Assembly: GCF_022965805.1 (NCBI RefSeq)
Contig: NW_027331428.1
Coordinates: 62,001-126,000 of the forward strand
DNA from: Primulina eburnea
Taxonomy: Eukaryota > Streptophyta > Magnoliopsida > Lamiales > Gesneriaceae
Direction of reading: 5' to 3'
DNA: 64,000 nt
Shown: piece after piece, positions 1-11,198 of the stretch
How the letters are laid out: the number at the start of each line of letters is the position of its first letter
Position numbering within the stretch: the stretch's first letter is position 1
Position numbers and translations under genes: made by a program
The notes under the pieces: generated by a model
What the model was told of the DNA's origin: nothing
Database searches by the model: none
What the model saw: the letters and a program-made list of their open reading frames with translations, nothing else

Positions 1-2209
1 GAACCTCTTCGAGTTCTATCATCTCGCCTTTTCTATCTAATAGAAATTCCTTTTCCAAAAAGGTTGCGTTCCTAGAAACAAACACCTTTGTTTCTTGGGG
101 ATGATAGAAATAATATCCAATGGAATTTCTTGGGTATCCCACAAAGTAGCATAAAATGGATCGACTATCCAATTTATCTCCCACTGTCTGCTTCACATAA
201 GCAGGACACCCCCATATTCTAAGATAAGAATACTTGGGAGGCTTACCCATCCATATCTCATATGGAGTCTTGTCAACTGCCTTTGTATGGACATTGTTCA
301 ACAACAGTGCCGCTGTTTCAAGCGCATATCCCCAAAAAGATGGCGGCAACTCCGTGAACCCCATCATAGACCGAACCATGTCCATCAAAGTCCGGTTACG
401 ACGCTCCGAAACACCATTTAACTGTGGTGTAGCGGGCGGAGTCCACTGCGAGAGAATCCCATTCTCTCAAAGATACTCTTGGAACTCGGCACTCAAGTAC
501 TCACCACCTCGATCCGATCGAAGTGTGTTGATGCTTCGTCCCAATTGCTTCTCTACTTCACTTCTGAATTCTTTGAACCTTTCAAAGGCTTCAGACTTGT
601 ATTTCATCAAATACACATACCCATACCTCGAATGGTCATCGGTAAAGGTGATGAAGTAGGCATGTCCATGCTTAGTGGTGATGCTAAGCGGACCGCACAC
701 ATCGGTATGGATCAAATCCAATAACCCTTTGGCTCGCTCCGCATGGCCCTTAAAGGGAATTTTGGTCATCTTTCCTTTTAGACAGGATTCACAAGTCGTG
801 AGAGCATTAATATCGGACATATCAAACATGCCAACTCCCACTAACTTGTTCATCCTTCTTAGGGATATATGACCTAATCGAGCATGCCATAATTGTGCCG
901 AATTAAGAGTATCTTGTTTGCGCTTATTTGTCGTTGTTATCGTTTGGACATTGTTAAGTGGAATATCTTTTAATTTTAAGGTGTAGAGATTGTTTTCAAG
1001 TTCACCGGTACCAACTAAACATTCATTCTTGTAAATATTGCAAACACCTTTGCCAAATAAACAAGAATATCCATCAATATCAAGCATAGGAATGGAAATA
1101 ATGTTTTTAATCAAGTCTGGTACGAACAAAAAATCTCTTAATACAAACTTAAAATCATTGTTCAAAATTAAACAAATATCTCCTACGGCTTTGGCAGCAA
1201 CTCTTGCTCCATTGCCCATCCTTAAGAAGGTCTCACCCTCTCGGAGCCTCCTACTTCTTCCCATCGCCTGCAAGTCATTACAGAGATGTGAGCCACAGCC
1301 GGTATCCAATACCCAAGAAGTAGAGTTAATCGAGATATTTACTTCAATAAAGAACATACCTTTGCCAGAACCCTTCTGCGCAAGATATTCCCTGCAGTTA
1401 CGCCTCCAATGTCCAGGCTTCTTGCAGTGGTGACAGATGTCAACAGTCTTTTCAGCCTTCACTGGCGCGGCTGCCACAACGGGACTCGGACTCTGCCTCT
1501 TCAAGGGCACGCTCTTCTTGGTACGCTGGAAAGAACGCTTCTTTCCCTTCCCAGGTGGACCGGTCTTCGTGCCAGATGAAGAGCCCACATAAAGAACCTG
1601 CTTCTCCTTTTTGATTGTGGACTCAAAGGTCACAAGCATGTTCACCAACTCTTCAAGGCTGGGCTCGAGCTTGTTCATATTGAAGTTCACAACGAAAGGA
1701 TCGAAAGAGCTAGGCAGCGATAGCAGCAACACATCAGTGGTCAACTCCGAAGGCAACACCAAATCCATGCCTACGAGCTTGTCCACGAGCCCAATCAACT
1801 TTAGGCCATGCTCATGGACCGAAGTCCCATCTCGCATGCGTAAAGTGATGAGTTCCTTTACTGTGGCATGCCTCAAAGGCCGAGTCTGCTCTCCGAAGAG
1901 CTCCTTGAGGTGCATATGAATGTCAGCAGCATTCTTTGCATCCTCGAATCGCCTTTGCAGCTCATCGTTCATTGAAGCCTGCATATAACACTTCGCCTTC
2001 AAGTCATGGTCACACCATTCCTTGTAGGTCTGCAATTCCTCAGGAGTGCAGCCTATAGGAGCCTCAGCAGGGGGCGCCTCAGTCAGTGTATACGCGATCT
2101 TCTCCGAGTTTAGGACAATCTTTAAATTTCTTAGCCAAGTGATATAGTTTGGTCCGGTTAGAATGTGTTTTTCGAGAATGACGGAAAACGGGTTGCGAAT
2201 TGATGACAT
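1..2209 (-). pseudogene. Copia-1 gag-pol (Gag, protease, integrase, start of RT), one nonsense codon, incomplete
   Basis: The frame starts at the ATG at 2209. Residues 1-250 are a UBN2-type copia Gag. A CCHC zinc knuckle (CHHCKKPGHWRRNC) lies at about 259-272 and the aspartic protease motif LDTGCGSH at 301-308. The GAG-pre-integrase/zinc region has WHARLGH near 441 and CESC near 473. The integrase core has catalytic Asp at HTDVCGP (about 503) and SDRGGE (about 566). A TGA at 467-469 interrupts the frame after residue 580. The same frame then stays open to base 1, with the third integrase acidic residue in a VSERRNRT motif and the region leading into the RT. The rest of RT and RNase H lie outside the window. 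A single nonsense codon suggests a relatively recent but disabled copy. Confidence 0.92.
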
Positions 2210-4005
2210 GTCAAAGATTGTACTGAAAAGTAAAACAGATAAATGTTAATGACTATTTTAAAATATTTAATAAGATATAAAGTTTGGACTTTTACTTTAT
2301 AAATAATCGCTCCCACTGTTTTGACATTTTCACTACCCTCTAGTGAAAACGGGAAACACTTTCCTCAGTAGGTACGTAAGGTCCAATTAGCGAATTGTGA
2401 TCCCGAATAATATCGGCCATCACAACTCCTAAAAGGTAGTTTCCAATTGCATCGCCATGCAACCCTCTACGTATTCTTTTGTCTCACGTTTGATTAGGAC
2501 CCAATAATATGACGTCGTTCATCTTTACGTGTCAAGCCTAACCCATCGATATTGAACCTTAATGGACGGTCGCCATGAGTTCCCTCAATAATATGAGCCG
2601 AAATCATGGGAGTTCCACGTAGTTCACATCACCATGTCAATGGATGTCACAGCTTTCCGGCACCCAGGGCCCCCTCAATAATATGAGCCGAGCCCCGAGT
2701 ACGGGTAGCGTTCATCATGCATCCATTGTCGATGGAAGACAAGGAAATTATAAACAAATTTATAATTCCCCTTTTCGGACTTGATATTAATTTTGAATCT
2801 TATTCAAAATGAGGGTTTTTAATTTTGAAAGGTCTCATCATTAATTTTATTTTAAAAGCTCGCCATGTTTGATCGTATGTTTGCCGGATTCATGCAACTT
2901 TGTTATTATAATAATAATAACGCACATACTCATTATTTATAACATATCATGCATATATTATAAATAGAAAACAGTACAAGGATGATCAATCGCCCCAAAA
3001 CTAATGGCCCGTGTGAGCCAAACACGGGCCTAGGTCCAATCCTAGGGTAAATGCAGGGATGCAATGCAACTAAATTATTACATTAGCATCCAATATTACA
3101 TGTCTTCGATCTTCATAATCACCAAGGCCACCATCTTCCAATCTTGATCTTCCACTATTCTAATATTTACATTTAAATATCCATGGCACATAGGGATACA
3201 TCTCATGGGGGGTGGGAACAGGCCATAAACCAAGCCCACTTTATAAATTGATAATTATTACAATCATACAACACAAATATCCTAGCATACACCTAGCAAA
3301 TTGGGCTTGGGCTTTTGATCATCCTTCATGCATAATATCACATATCATACACCATCAATCAATTATCACTATAATTAATTGATCCAATATTATATATCTT
3401 GATCCAATCACTAACCGCCACAATTATAAATTAAATCAACAAAGTATACAAACACCTTTGTGTACTTTCAAATTAATTTATTTATAATCGAATTTCTTGT
3501 AAATCACAATTTACTATAAATAATTAAAGTCCTACTTCAATTATTTATTTTATGAGAAAATATGTGCAACAATTGTAAATTTAAACTTAAGGGCCCAAAA
3601 GACATTTTTCACCAAAATATTTTGGCCCATTTAAATTTCACAAATTATGTTGTCCATCCAATGGCCCAACATCTCAAGGCCCATGACACTAAGATTCACC
3701 AAAACACTTTTGGAAACCCTATTCGTCATCGCCGTCGCCGGATTCCGGCAACAAAAAAAAAAAAATTTTTTTTTTTTATTTAAAAACTGGAAGTTTCGGG
3801 CAGCCCCTTGGGCTGCCCCTCGGCTGCCCGAAATTTTCGGGCAGCCCCTCGGGCAGCCCTCGGGCAGCCCCGAAAAATTATTTTTTTTTTTTTTTGTTGT
3901 TTCAAAATTTCGGTCCTTGCATATTCTATGCACAAAAATTCTCAAGCGGTTAGAAATCGATCTCAACACAATATTATGCAAATATCACACAAAAACGTAA
4001 CCTTA
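2210..4005 (-). other. Copia-1 untranslated leader between primer site and gag
   Basis: This is about 1.8 kb without a supported gene. The octamer AATAATAT recurs at 2406, 2503, 2588 and 2677, a spacing of 85-97 bp. The Copia-2 leader has the same pattern inverted, so it is a family feature. At 3798-3872 there is a GC-rich cluster of CGGGCAGCCC-type units between A/T runs (about 3751-3778 and 3874-3897). The equivalent place in Copia-2 (about 13665-13695) lacks the cluster. Confidence 0.8.
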
Positions 4006-4017
4006 GCTCGGATACCA
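4006..4017 (-). promoter_or_regulatory. Copia-1 primer-binding site
   Basis: On the minus strand this reads TGGTATCCGAGC, two bases after the LTR end. It resembles the initiator-methionine tRNA primer site TGGTATCAGAGC with one or two changes. Copia-2 has the same variant, so it is typical of the family. Confidence 0.85.
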
Positions 4018-4019
4018 CT

Positions 4020-6097
4020 TGAAAGCGGACCGGTTACGGTGGTCGGAAACGCAACGGAAGCAAAAATTTTAAGTTTTTAGAGCAAAATTTCGGCCACCTC
4101 CTTTTGTGCAATATTTACATTTCAAACACAATAAATCATACATAGGGTGTTTGTAGAAAGTTTTACCTATCAACCCCTTAGAGTTGATGAATGGCTCCAA
4201 CTAAAGTGTAAACACTTTAGCTCTTGTATGGATGAAAATCTACAAGCACACCTACTTCCTCTTCAAGAATTAGGCCCACCACTTAGCTTTGTAAACCCCT
4301 TCAAATATTGCACTAGAAATATTTGAAGATTTATCAAAAAGAAGTGAGTATTCTCCAAGAAAATGAAGAACACAAGATGAGAGAAAAATATGGAGAGAAA
4401 AGCCTTGAAGTTTCGGCCAAGTGAGGAGGGAAGAGTGAGGAGTGAAGTCTAGTCTTGGGTGTGGGAAAAGTTGGGAGAAAAGTTGCATGCCTTTGCAATT
4501 TTTTAATCAAAAATATTCCACACCTCTTCACCTCCCAAGCATGCAAACCCTAGCATGTCTCACATATATTATATGGTTTTTAACACATTAAAAACCATAG
4601 ACTAAATTTTAATTATCTCAAACATTTTTGAGATTAATTAAATACTACTTGAATTTATTCAAGTCCCACTAGTTAAATAATTATTTTAATTGAGCTCTAC
4701 AAGACTCAATATTATTAATTCAACACTTGAATTATTTTTAATTATTTGGACTCTACTAGGTCCACTAGTGTTTAATTAATTCAACACTTGAATTAATTTA
4801 ATTTAGTCTCCAATAATGTTTATGAAAATCACAATTTTCAACTACATTATTCACTTGGCCAAATTTTAATCTTAGGAACACTTCCATAAATTAAAATTTA
4901 TATTTCTCTCTTAGAAGTCATACTTCTATTTTTCTTAACGCTTATAAACACATTTATAAGCCGTTCAACACATTGAACTATTTTACTTCTCATCGGGATT
5001 TACCAAGCAAGTACTTGTGTGGCCCTCAATGGTTCATTGATACAACTAGCCGTGGGTTCACATCTCTATGTGATTCGGACTAAACATGTCCTTATTCGAG
5101 CATACCCCAATTGCTCCATTCTTACTTATTAACTCCTTGATAGTAAGAACGTCAGAACTCAAGTCTGATAGTACCCAACCAATCACGTTAAACGCCTAGC
5201 AGCATCGCTTACGTGATTCCCTAGGTATCACATGATAGTGCCTGCAAGAACCATTCAATTATGGTTAGCGTACAGTACGGTCCCTTCAACTCATATATCC
5301 CGACCGATTCGACAACTATTGGTCTATCGAGAGTTGACAATGAATCGATACTATGTGTCATGTCGTGGTTGCATCGATGGTGTAATCTATGAAACCCCTT
5401 TCATAATTACCACCATACTCTGATCAGAGATTTCAACCCACACATAGATGAAAAACACATAGGATATCCATACCCGTAGGTAAGCGGTGAATCCCCGGCT
5501 ACAATGCATCGACTCCTATATGTTTCGCCGTAACACCCAACCTTGCCACCTGATGACCCCATAAGAGTCGGTAAACAAGTCAAAGTGAAACGCTAGCATA
5601 TAGAGTCTCAATGTTGTCCCGGGTCATAAGGACTAATGGTGTACAACCATAAACTAGGACTTTTCCACTCGATAAGTGAGAACCACTTGGAAAGTCCTTT
5701 CTAGAGGGTTGTTCAGTGCACTCTACCAGGAGCACCTATCTGCATGCTCGGACATCACAATGTCCCCTACCAATGAAACATGGTACTCACATCGCAGATA
5801 CTAGTCTCTAACTCGAGCGGCCTTTATCCTTCTTAGTGGCGGCTGAATCGACTAGGAACGGTTTAGAATATACAGTATTCCAAATATGAGTTTCATGATA
5901 CTCATCATATGAGCATCTCATATTCTTTCTACTATTTGTATATTCAAGGACTTTATCTATGCAACAAGCATGGGTATAAAGATAAAGATGCGCCAAATTA
6001 ATAAATTGAAATATTATTAAAATAAAGATCGTTTATACAAAGAGTTTCATTGTGAACAGTCGGCCAACACTTGGCTCGACGTGCACCTACTCTAACA
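4020..6097 (-). repeat. Copia-1 5' LTR (2,078 bp)
   Basis: It starts TGTTAGAGTAGG at 6097 and ends CTTTCA at 4020 on the minus strand. It is homologous along its length to the Copia-2 3' LTR at 35901-38036 in opposite orientation. A TATA-like TGTATAAA lies near 6035. Open frames inside it have no recognisable product and are taken as chance. Confidence 0.92.
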
Positions 6098-6729
6098 GAT
6101 AGAACTCAACCAAAAACTTACCTTAGCTTCCTCTCACCACGAAGAAGCTCGATCTCAACTCGGAAATCCAAACAAATCCAAGAATCAAAGGTAGGAAATG
6201 AATGAAATGGTAGAAAACCCTATTCCTTGGAGAGAAAATCGAGAATGGAAGAAAGGAAAGAGATAAGGTATGGCCAACAACTCCCAAAAAGTAACTTAAA
6301 AACTCGCCCATACCTAGACCGCGGGTGCGACAACACAAAGGCCGCGGGTGCGCTGAGCTCACGGCAATCCACAAAAATCCTGAACCACGAACACCGCGGG
6401 TGCGGCGCTGCAAGCACCGCGGGTGCGGTCCCTGCATCACCGCGGGTGCGGTGATGCTACGGCCCTCCAACTCTAAAATCAAGAACAGTCGACCGCGGGT
6501 GCACTCCTTGCACTACCGCGGGTGCACTATGGCCACGACAATGAACAAAATTCAACCACCCAAAATCGATGCGAAACTCTGAAACGAACAACCAACAACA
6601 ACTAACACCTCAAGAACAATAACAACCAATAATACTATTGCCCAAAACACAACTCTAAACATCTAATCACATAACCCAAATAAACACATAAAGCTTAAAC
6701 CGTACCGTACACCGGGCTCGGCTATTACA
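6098..6729 (-). repeat. Element D 3' LTR, upstream portion, truncated by Copia-1 insertion
   Basis: It matches 12157-12794 of the intact D LTR. On the minus strand it begins TGTAATAGCC at 6729, just after the polypurine tract. It contains about seven copies of ACCGCACCCGCGGTG-type motifs (seen on the plus strand as CCGCGGGTGCGG) between 6318 and 6530. It stops abruptly at 6098, where the Copia-1 LTR starts. Confidence 0.93.
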
Positions 6730-6730
6730 A

Positions 6731-6740
6731 TCTCCCCTCC
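6731..6740 (-). promoter_or_regulatory. Element D polypurine tract
   Basis: The minus strand reads GGAGGGGAGA one base upstream of the LTR start TGTAATAGCC. This is the expected position of the plus-strand DNA synthesis primer. Confidence 0.85.
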
Positions 6741-6837
6741 TTAGAGGAATTTCGTCCGCGAAATTGACGTCACTGCACGAACAACTCAGGATACTTCTCT
6801 CTCATCTCATCCTCTGGTTCCCACGTAGCCTCCTCGA

Positions 6838-9800
6838 TCAAATGGTTCCTCCAAAGGACTTAACGATGCCGATCTCTTTGTTTCTCAAAACTCTAACTGT
6901 GCGATCCAAAATCTGGACCGGAATCTCTTGGTACGTCAAATTCGGCGTCAAGTCCAATGGCTCGTGGTGAAGGACATGGGAAGGATTTGCAACATACTTC
7001 CTGAGCATCGATAAGTGAAAAACATTGTGAACTCTGTCAAGATCTGGCGGTAGGGCTAATCTGTAGGCTCTGTCACCAACTCTGTCCAAGATCTCAAAAG
7101 GGCCAATAAACCTCGGACTCAGCTTGCCCTTCTTGCCAAACCTCATCACACCCTTGAGAGGTGCAAACTTAAGGAACACGTGGTCGCCAACCTCAAACTG
7201 CAAAGGCCTACGACGAACATCTGCATAGCTCTTCTGTCTCGACTGCGCAGTCTTCATCCTCTCACGGATAACAGCAACCACATCAGCAGTCTGTTGGACC
7301 AACTCTGGTCCCAACATCTTCCTCTCACCAACCTCATCCCAAAACAAGGGCGATCTGCACTTCCTGCCATAAAGAGCCTCATACGGCGCCATCCCAATCG
7401 TCGCTTGGTAGCTATTGTTGTACGTGAATTCGACCAAAGGCAACTTAGAATCCCAGCTACCAGAATAATCAATAGTACAAGCTCTGAGCATATCCTCTAG
7501 AATCTGAATGACTCTCTCTGACTGACCGTCGCTCTGAGGGTGATAAGCTGTACTGAACGCTAACCGCGAACCCATAGCTCTGTGCAAACTCTTCCAAAAC
7601 TCTGAAGTAAACCTGGGGTCACGATCAGACACAATCGACACAGGGACACCGTGAAGTCTAACAATCTCTGCTACATACTCCTCAGCATACTGATTCATGG
7701 AGTACGTCGTCTTGACTGGAAGAAAGTGCGCTGACTTGGTCAATCGATCAACGATAACCCAAATGGAATTAAATCCTCTCTGTACTCTGGGAAGACCAGT
7801 CACGAAATCCATCGTAATATGCTCCCACTTCCACTGAGGAATCGGCAATGACAACAATGTCCCAGCAGGTCTCTGATGCTCGATCTTCATCTGCTGACAA
7901 GTAAGGCACTGAGAAATGAACATAGCAATATCTTTCTTCATACCTGGCCACCAAAAGAGTCGACGAAGATCCTGATACATCTTCGTGCTGCCTGGATGAA
8001 TCGAATATGGCGCGGTATGAGCCTCTGCCAAGATATCTCGCCGAATATCATCGCCAACAGGAACACAAATACGACCTCTGAAAGTCACCAAACCATCACC
8101 ATTCGAACCAAACTCTGAGTTCCCTCTCTCCTCTGCTCTAGCTCTCAACTCTGTCAACTGAACATCAGTCGACTGCTCTCTACAGATCCTGTCAGTCAAT
8201 GTAGCCCGAATGACCAACGCTGAAAGGAGAGCAATGGTTCCCGGAACTACCAAAGAAATATCCTCTCGATGCAAGTCCATCAACAACGGCCTCTGAATCA
8301 AAGAACTCAAGGAAGAACTCGACTTGCGACTCAACGCATCAACCACAACATTCGCCTTCCCTGGGTGGTAACTGATAGTCACATCATAATCTTTGACAAG
8401 CTCTAACCACCTCCTCTGGCGCATGTTGAGCTCTTTCTGAGAAAACAGATACTTCAAACTCTTGTGATCTGTGAAGATCTCACACTTTTCGCCATACAAG
8501 TAATGTCTCCAAATTTTTAGGGCGAAAACCACAGCTGCTAGCTCCAAATCATGCGTCGGATAATTCTTCTCATAGTCTTTCAACTTGCGAGAAGCATAGG
8601 CAATGACCTTACCTCGCTGCATCAGCACTGCACCAAGGCCTCTCTTCAACGCATCGGTATAGACAACAAAATCCTCAGAACCACTGGGCAATGAAAGAAC
8701 AGGAGCTGTCGTCAATCTATCCTTCAACTCCTGAAATGCACTCTGGCAAACAATGGACCACTCGAACTTAACAGTCTTCCTCGTCAGATTGGACAATGGC
8801 AGGGCAATCTTGGAAAAATCTGAAATGAAACGACGATAATAACCCGCCAAACCAAGGAAACTGCGTACCTCTGAGACAGTGGTAGGAATAGGCCAATTCT
8901 GAATCGCCTCTATCTTCAACAGATCAACAGCAATGCCATCCTTCGAAACGACATGGCCTAGGAAAGAAATCTGATCCAACCAAAACTCACATTTCTTCAA
9001 CTTGGCAAACAACCTCCTCTCTCTCAACAACTGAAGCACAACTCTGAGATGCTCTGCATGAAGCTCTCTGGTCTTGGAATAGATAAGAATATCGTCGATA
9101 AAGACAATGACGAAGCTATCCAGATAAAGCTTGAACACACGGTTCATCAGATCCATAAAGACTGAAGGAGCATTGGTCAAACCAAAAGGCATAACCATAA
9201 ACTCAAAATGACCGTACCTGGTCCGGAACGCTGTCTTAGGGATATCAGACTCCCTAACCTTCAACTGATAGTAGCCAGACCGAAGATCAATCTTCGAGAA
9301 TACAGTAGCACCATGGAGCTGATCAAACAAATCATCTATCCGTGGCAACGGATACTTATTCTTGACAGTCACTTTGTTAAGCTCCCTGTAGTCGATACAC
9401 AGTCGCAAAGAACCATCCTTCTTCTTGACAAACAGAACCGGAGCTCCCCAAGGCGAAGAACTCGGACGAATAAAACCCTTGTCTAATAGATCCTGCAACT
9501 GCGTCTTCAACTCCTTCATCTCGGTAGGGGCCATCCTGTACAGAGCCTTAGAAATAGGAACCGTACCTGGAGCTAAATCGATCGAAAACTCAACATCCCT
9601 ATCCGGCGGCAAACCCGGAACATCATCCTCAAACACATCAGCAAACTCCCTCACAACATCGATATCATATATATTCAACTTAATCAGTCTATCCACATCC
9701 ACTATAGAAGCCAGAAACACATCACAACCTCTACACATCAACTTCTCAGCCTCAAGACAAGAAATAAAAGGAAGGACCAGCGAAGTACCTGAGCTGGTGA

Positions 9801-9864
9801 GAACTCCTCCCTGGCCATCATCTGCAAAAGTCACCTTCTTAGCAACACAATTGATGTCGGGCAC
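6838..9864 (-). pseudogene. Element D pol: RT, RNase H, integrase, start of chromodomain region
   Basis: This is a 1,008-residue frame. The RT has FIDD at about 255-258. RNase H has Asp 404 (VYTDAL), ELAA near 441 and TDHKSL near 465. The integrase zinc finger has HTAPYSIH near 616-623 and CLTC near 653-656. The DD35E core has Asp 686 (MDF), Asp 747 (SDRD) and Glu 783 (GQSER). The end ([14 protein letters not shown]) leads into a Tekay-like chromodomain. A missing base near 6860 puts the last 30 or so codons out of frame, although the EEATWEPE-like motif is still readable in another frame at about 6833-6770. The frame's upstream end is not a natural start: it is the product of a deletion joining gag-protease to the RT linker. 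Confidence 0.93.
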
Positions 9865-11060
9865 AACACGTCCCCCGAAGGCAAAACAACACTAATCTGG
9901 AGGGGAAGAACAGAAGGAACTATACCCAAAGATCTCAAAAACAATTCAGACATAAAAGAATGAGTAGCACCAGTATCTATCAAAGTCGTAGCTACTCTGC
10001 CCGAAATCAAAATAGTACTAGATATCAATGAAGAATCATGATTAATACCTTCCTTGGTCATCGTAAAGATACGACCCTGCACCTTCCCTTGGCTAGCTCC
10101 TCGTGGACAATCTCTGGCAACGTGACCTGCCGTGCCACAACGATAGCAAGAATGAGTGCCAAATCTGCACTCTCCTCGATGATGCTTGCCACACTTTGGA
10201 CACAGTGGCTTCTCGGGATCAACTGGAACTGGCGGTGGTCTAGGACTCGACTCCATCTTGCCCTTTCCCTTGAAACGATCCCTGCCCCTCTGATTCGAGC
10301 CCTGGCCTCTCTGAACAACAGCTTGGTGCCTCTCCTGCCTCTCTCTGGTGATATCCTTCTCATCCTGCTCGGCCAACAATGCCTTGGACACAATCTCCTT
10401 GAAAGTCACAGCCTTGGACATGTTGATGTCACGACGAATCTCAGCTCTAAGGCCTCGAATGAAATGAGCGCCTTTGTCTTTATCATTGGAAGCAATGTAC
10501 GGGGCAAACAAGCAACCCTCCTCAAACTTCAGAATATACTCATCAACGTTCAAGCTCCCCTGTCGAAGCTCCAAGAACTCCGTAACCTTCCTCGCTCGAA
10601 GTGCATCGGGGAAATACTTGTCATAGAATAAGTCTGTAAACTCTGACCACTTCAGTGTCGTAACAGTCACACCAACCTTCGTCGCATTCCACCAAATGCG
10701 GGCAGCCTTAACCAACATGAAAACTGCACAACTGATCCTGTCTTTGTCCTCGTACTGGAGATGATCGAAGATAGCTTCAAGCGCCTTGACCCACTCAACA
10801 GCCACTAAAGGATCAGTGCTACCTGCGAATTCCGGTGGATCCATCCTCTTGAAAGCAGAAAAGACGGCATCAGTGCCAACTGCCTGAGCTACTGGAACTC
10901 TACCTTGGCCTCTACCCTGTCCTGTTCCTTGCAATCGAAGCAGCTGCTGAATCTGCTCACTATGAACTTTAGCCTGCTACTTAAGCAACTTGCCGAACTC
11001 ATCGACAACTCTAGAGGAAGAACTATCCTCACCCTCTACTGCTTTCCTCTTAGGTGGCAT
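9831..11060 (-). pseudogene. Element D gag and N-terminal part of protease, nonsense codon near the start
   Basis: The probable start is the ATG at 11060-11058 (MPPKRKAV). A TAG at 10977-10979 stops it at codon 28, after which the frame is open from a later Met at 10934. The long middle is a retrotransposon Gag domain (WVKALEAIFDHL, SAVFMLVKAARIWW). Two CCHC-like knuckles follow (CPKCGKHHRGEC and CYRCGTAGHVARDC). The protease motif IDTGATHSFMS is present, but the C-terminal protease half and the linker to RT are missing. At about 9850 the frame passes into [11 protein letters not shown] in another frame, which indicates an internal out-of-frame deletion. Confidence 0.9.
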
Positions 11061-11180
11061 ACTCTACAATTGCTCACAAGACACCAATCAATAGATAACA
11101 ATGAATTAATAGATGCAAAGAAAACATACCCGGACAGTTGAAAGTAGACTAAGTCATATGCATTGGTCCAAAGAACCGGT

Positions 11181-11192
11181 GCTCTGATACCA
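11181..11192 (-). promoter_or_regulatory. Element D primer-binding site
   Basis: The minus strand reads TGGTATCAGAGC, the exact initiator-methionine tRNA primer site, six bases after the 5' LTR end (TGTCACA). Confidence 0.92.
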
Positions 11193-11198
11193 CTAAAT

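Larger units (their letters stand above)
1..6097 (-). mobile_element. Copia-1: Ty1/copia LTR retrotransposon, 5' portion (runs off the left edge)
   Basis: Reading the minus strand from 6097 there is a 5' LTR (6097-4020), a primer-binding site, a 1.8-kb leader and a gag-pol frame that leaves the window at base 1. The LTR begins TGTTAGAGTAGG and ends CTTTCA, the same ends as the Copia-2 LTR at 35901-38036, so the two belong to one family. The base after the LTR (6098) resumes element D's LTR exactly where D's intact LTR reads GATAG (12157-12161). Copia-1 is therefore inserted in the 3' LTR of D, and GATAG is its expected target duplication. The left end, 3' LTR and second duplication copy are outside the window. 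Confidence 0.92.

Noticed and set aside
3562..4080. Proteins of 90-117 residues on both strands around 3560-4080
   Set aside because: They cross homopolymer runs in the Copia-1 leader and end in the primer site. The Copia-2 leader does not preserve them.
7180..10631. Plus-strand open frames opposite element D pol and gag, and similar ones opposite B and E
   Set aside because: They are antisense shadows of long, domain-bearing frames and show no domain of their own.
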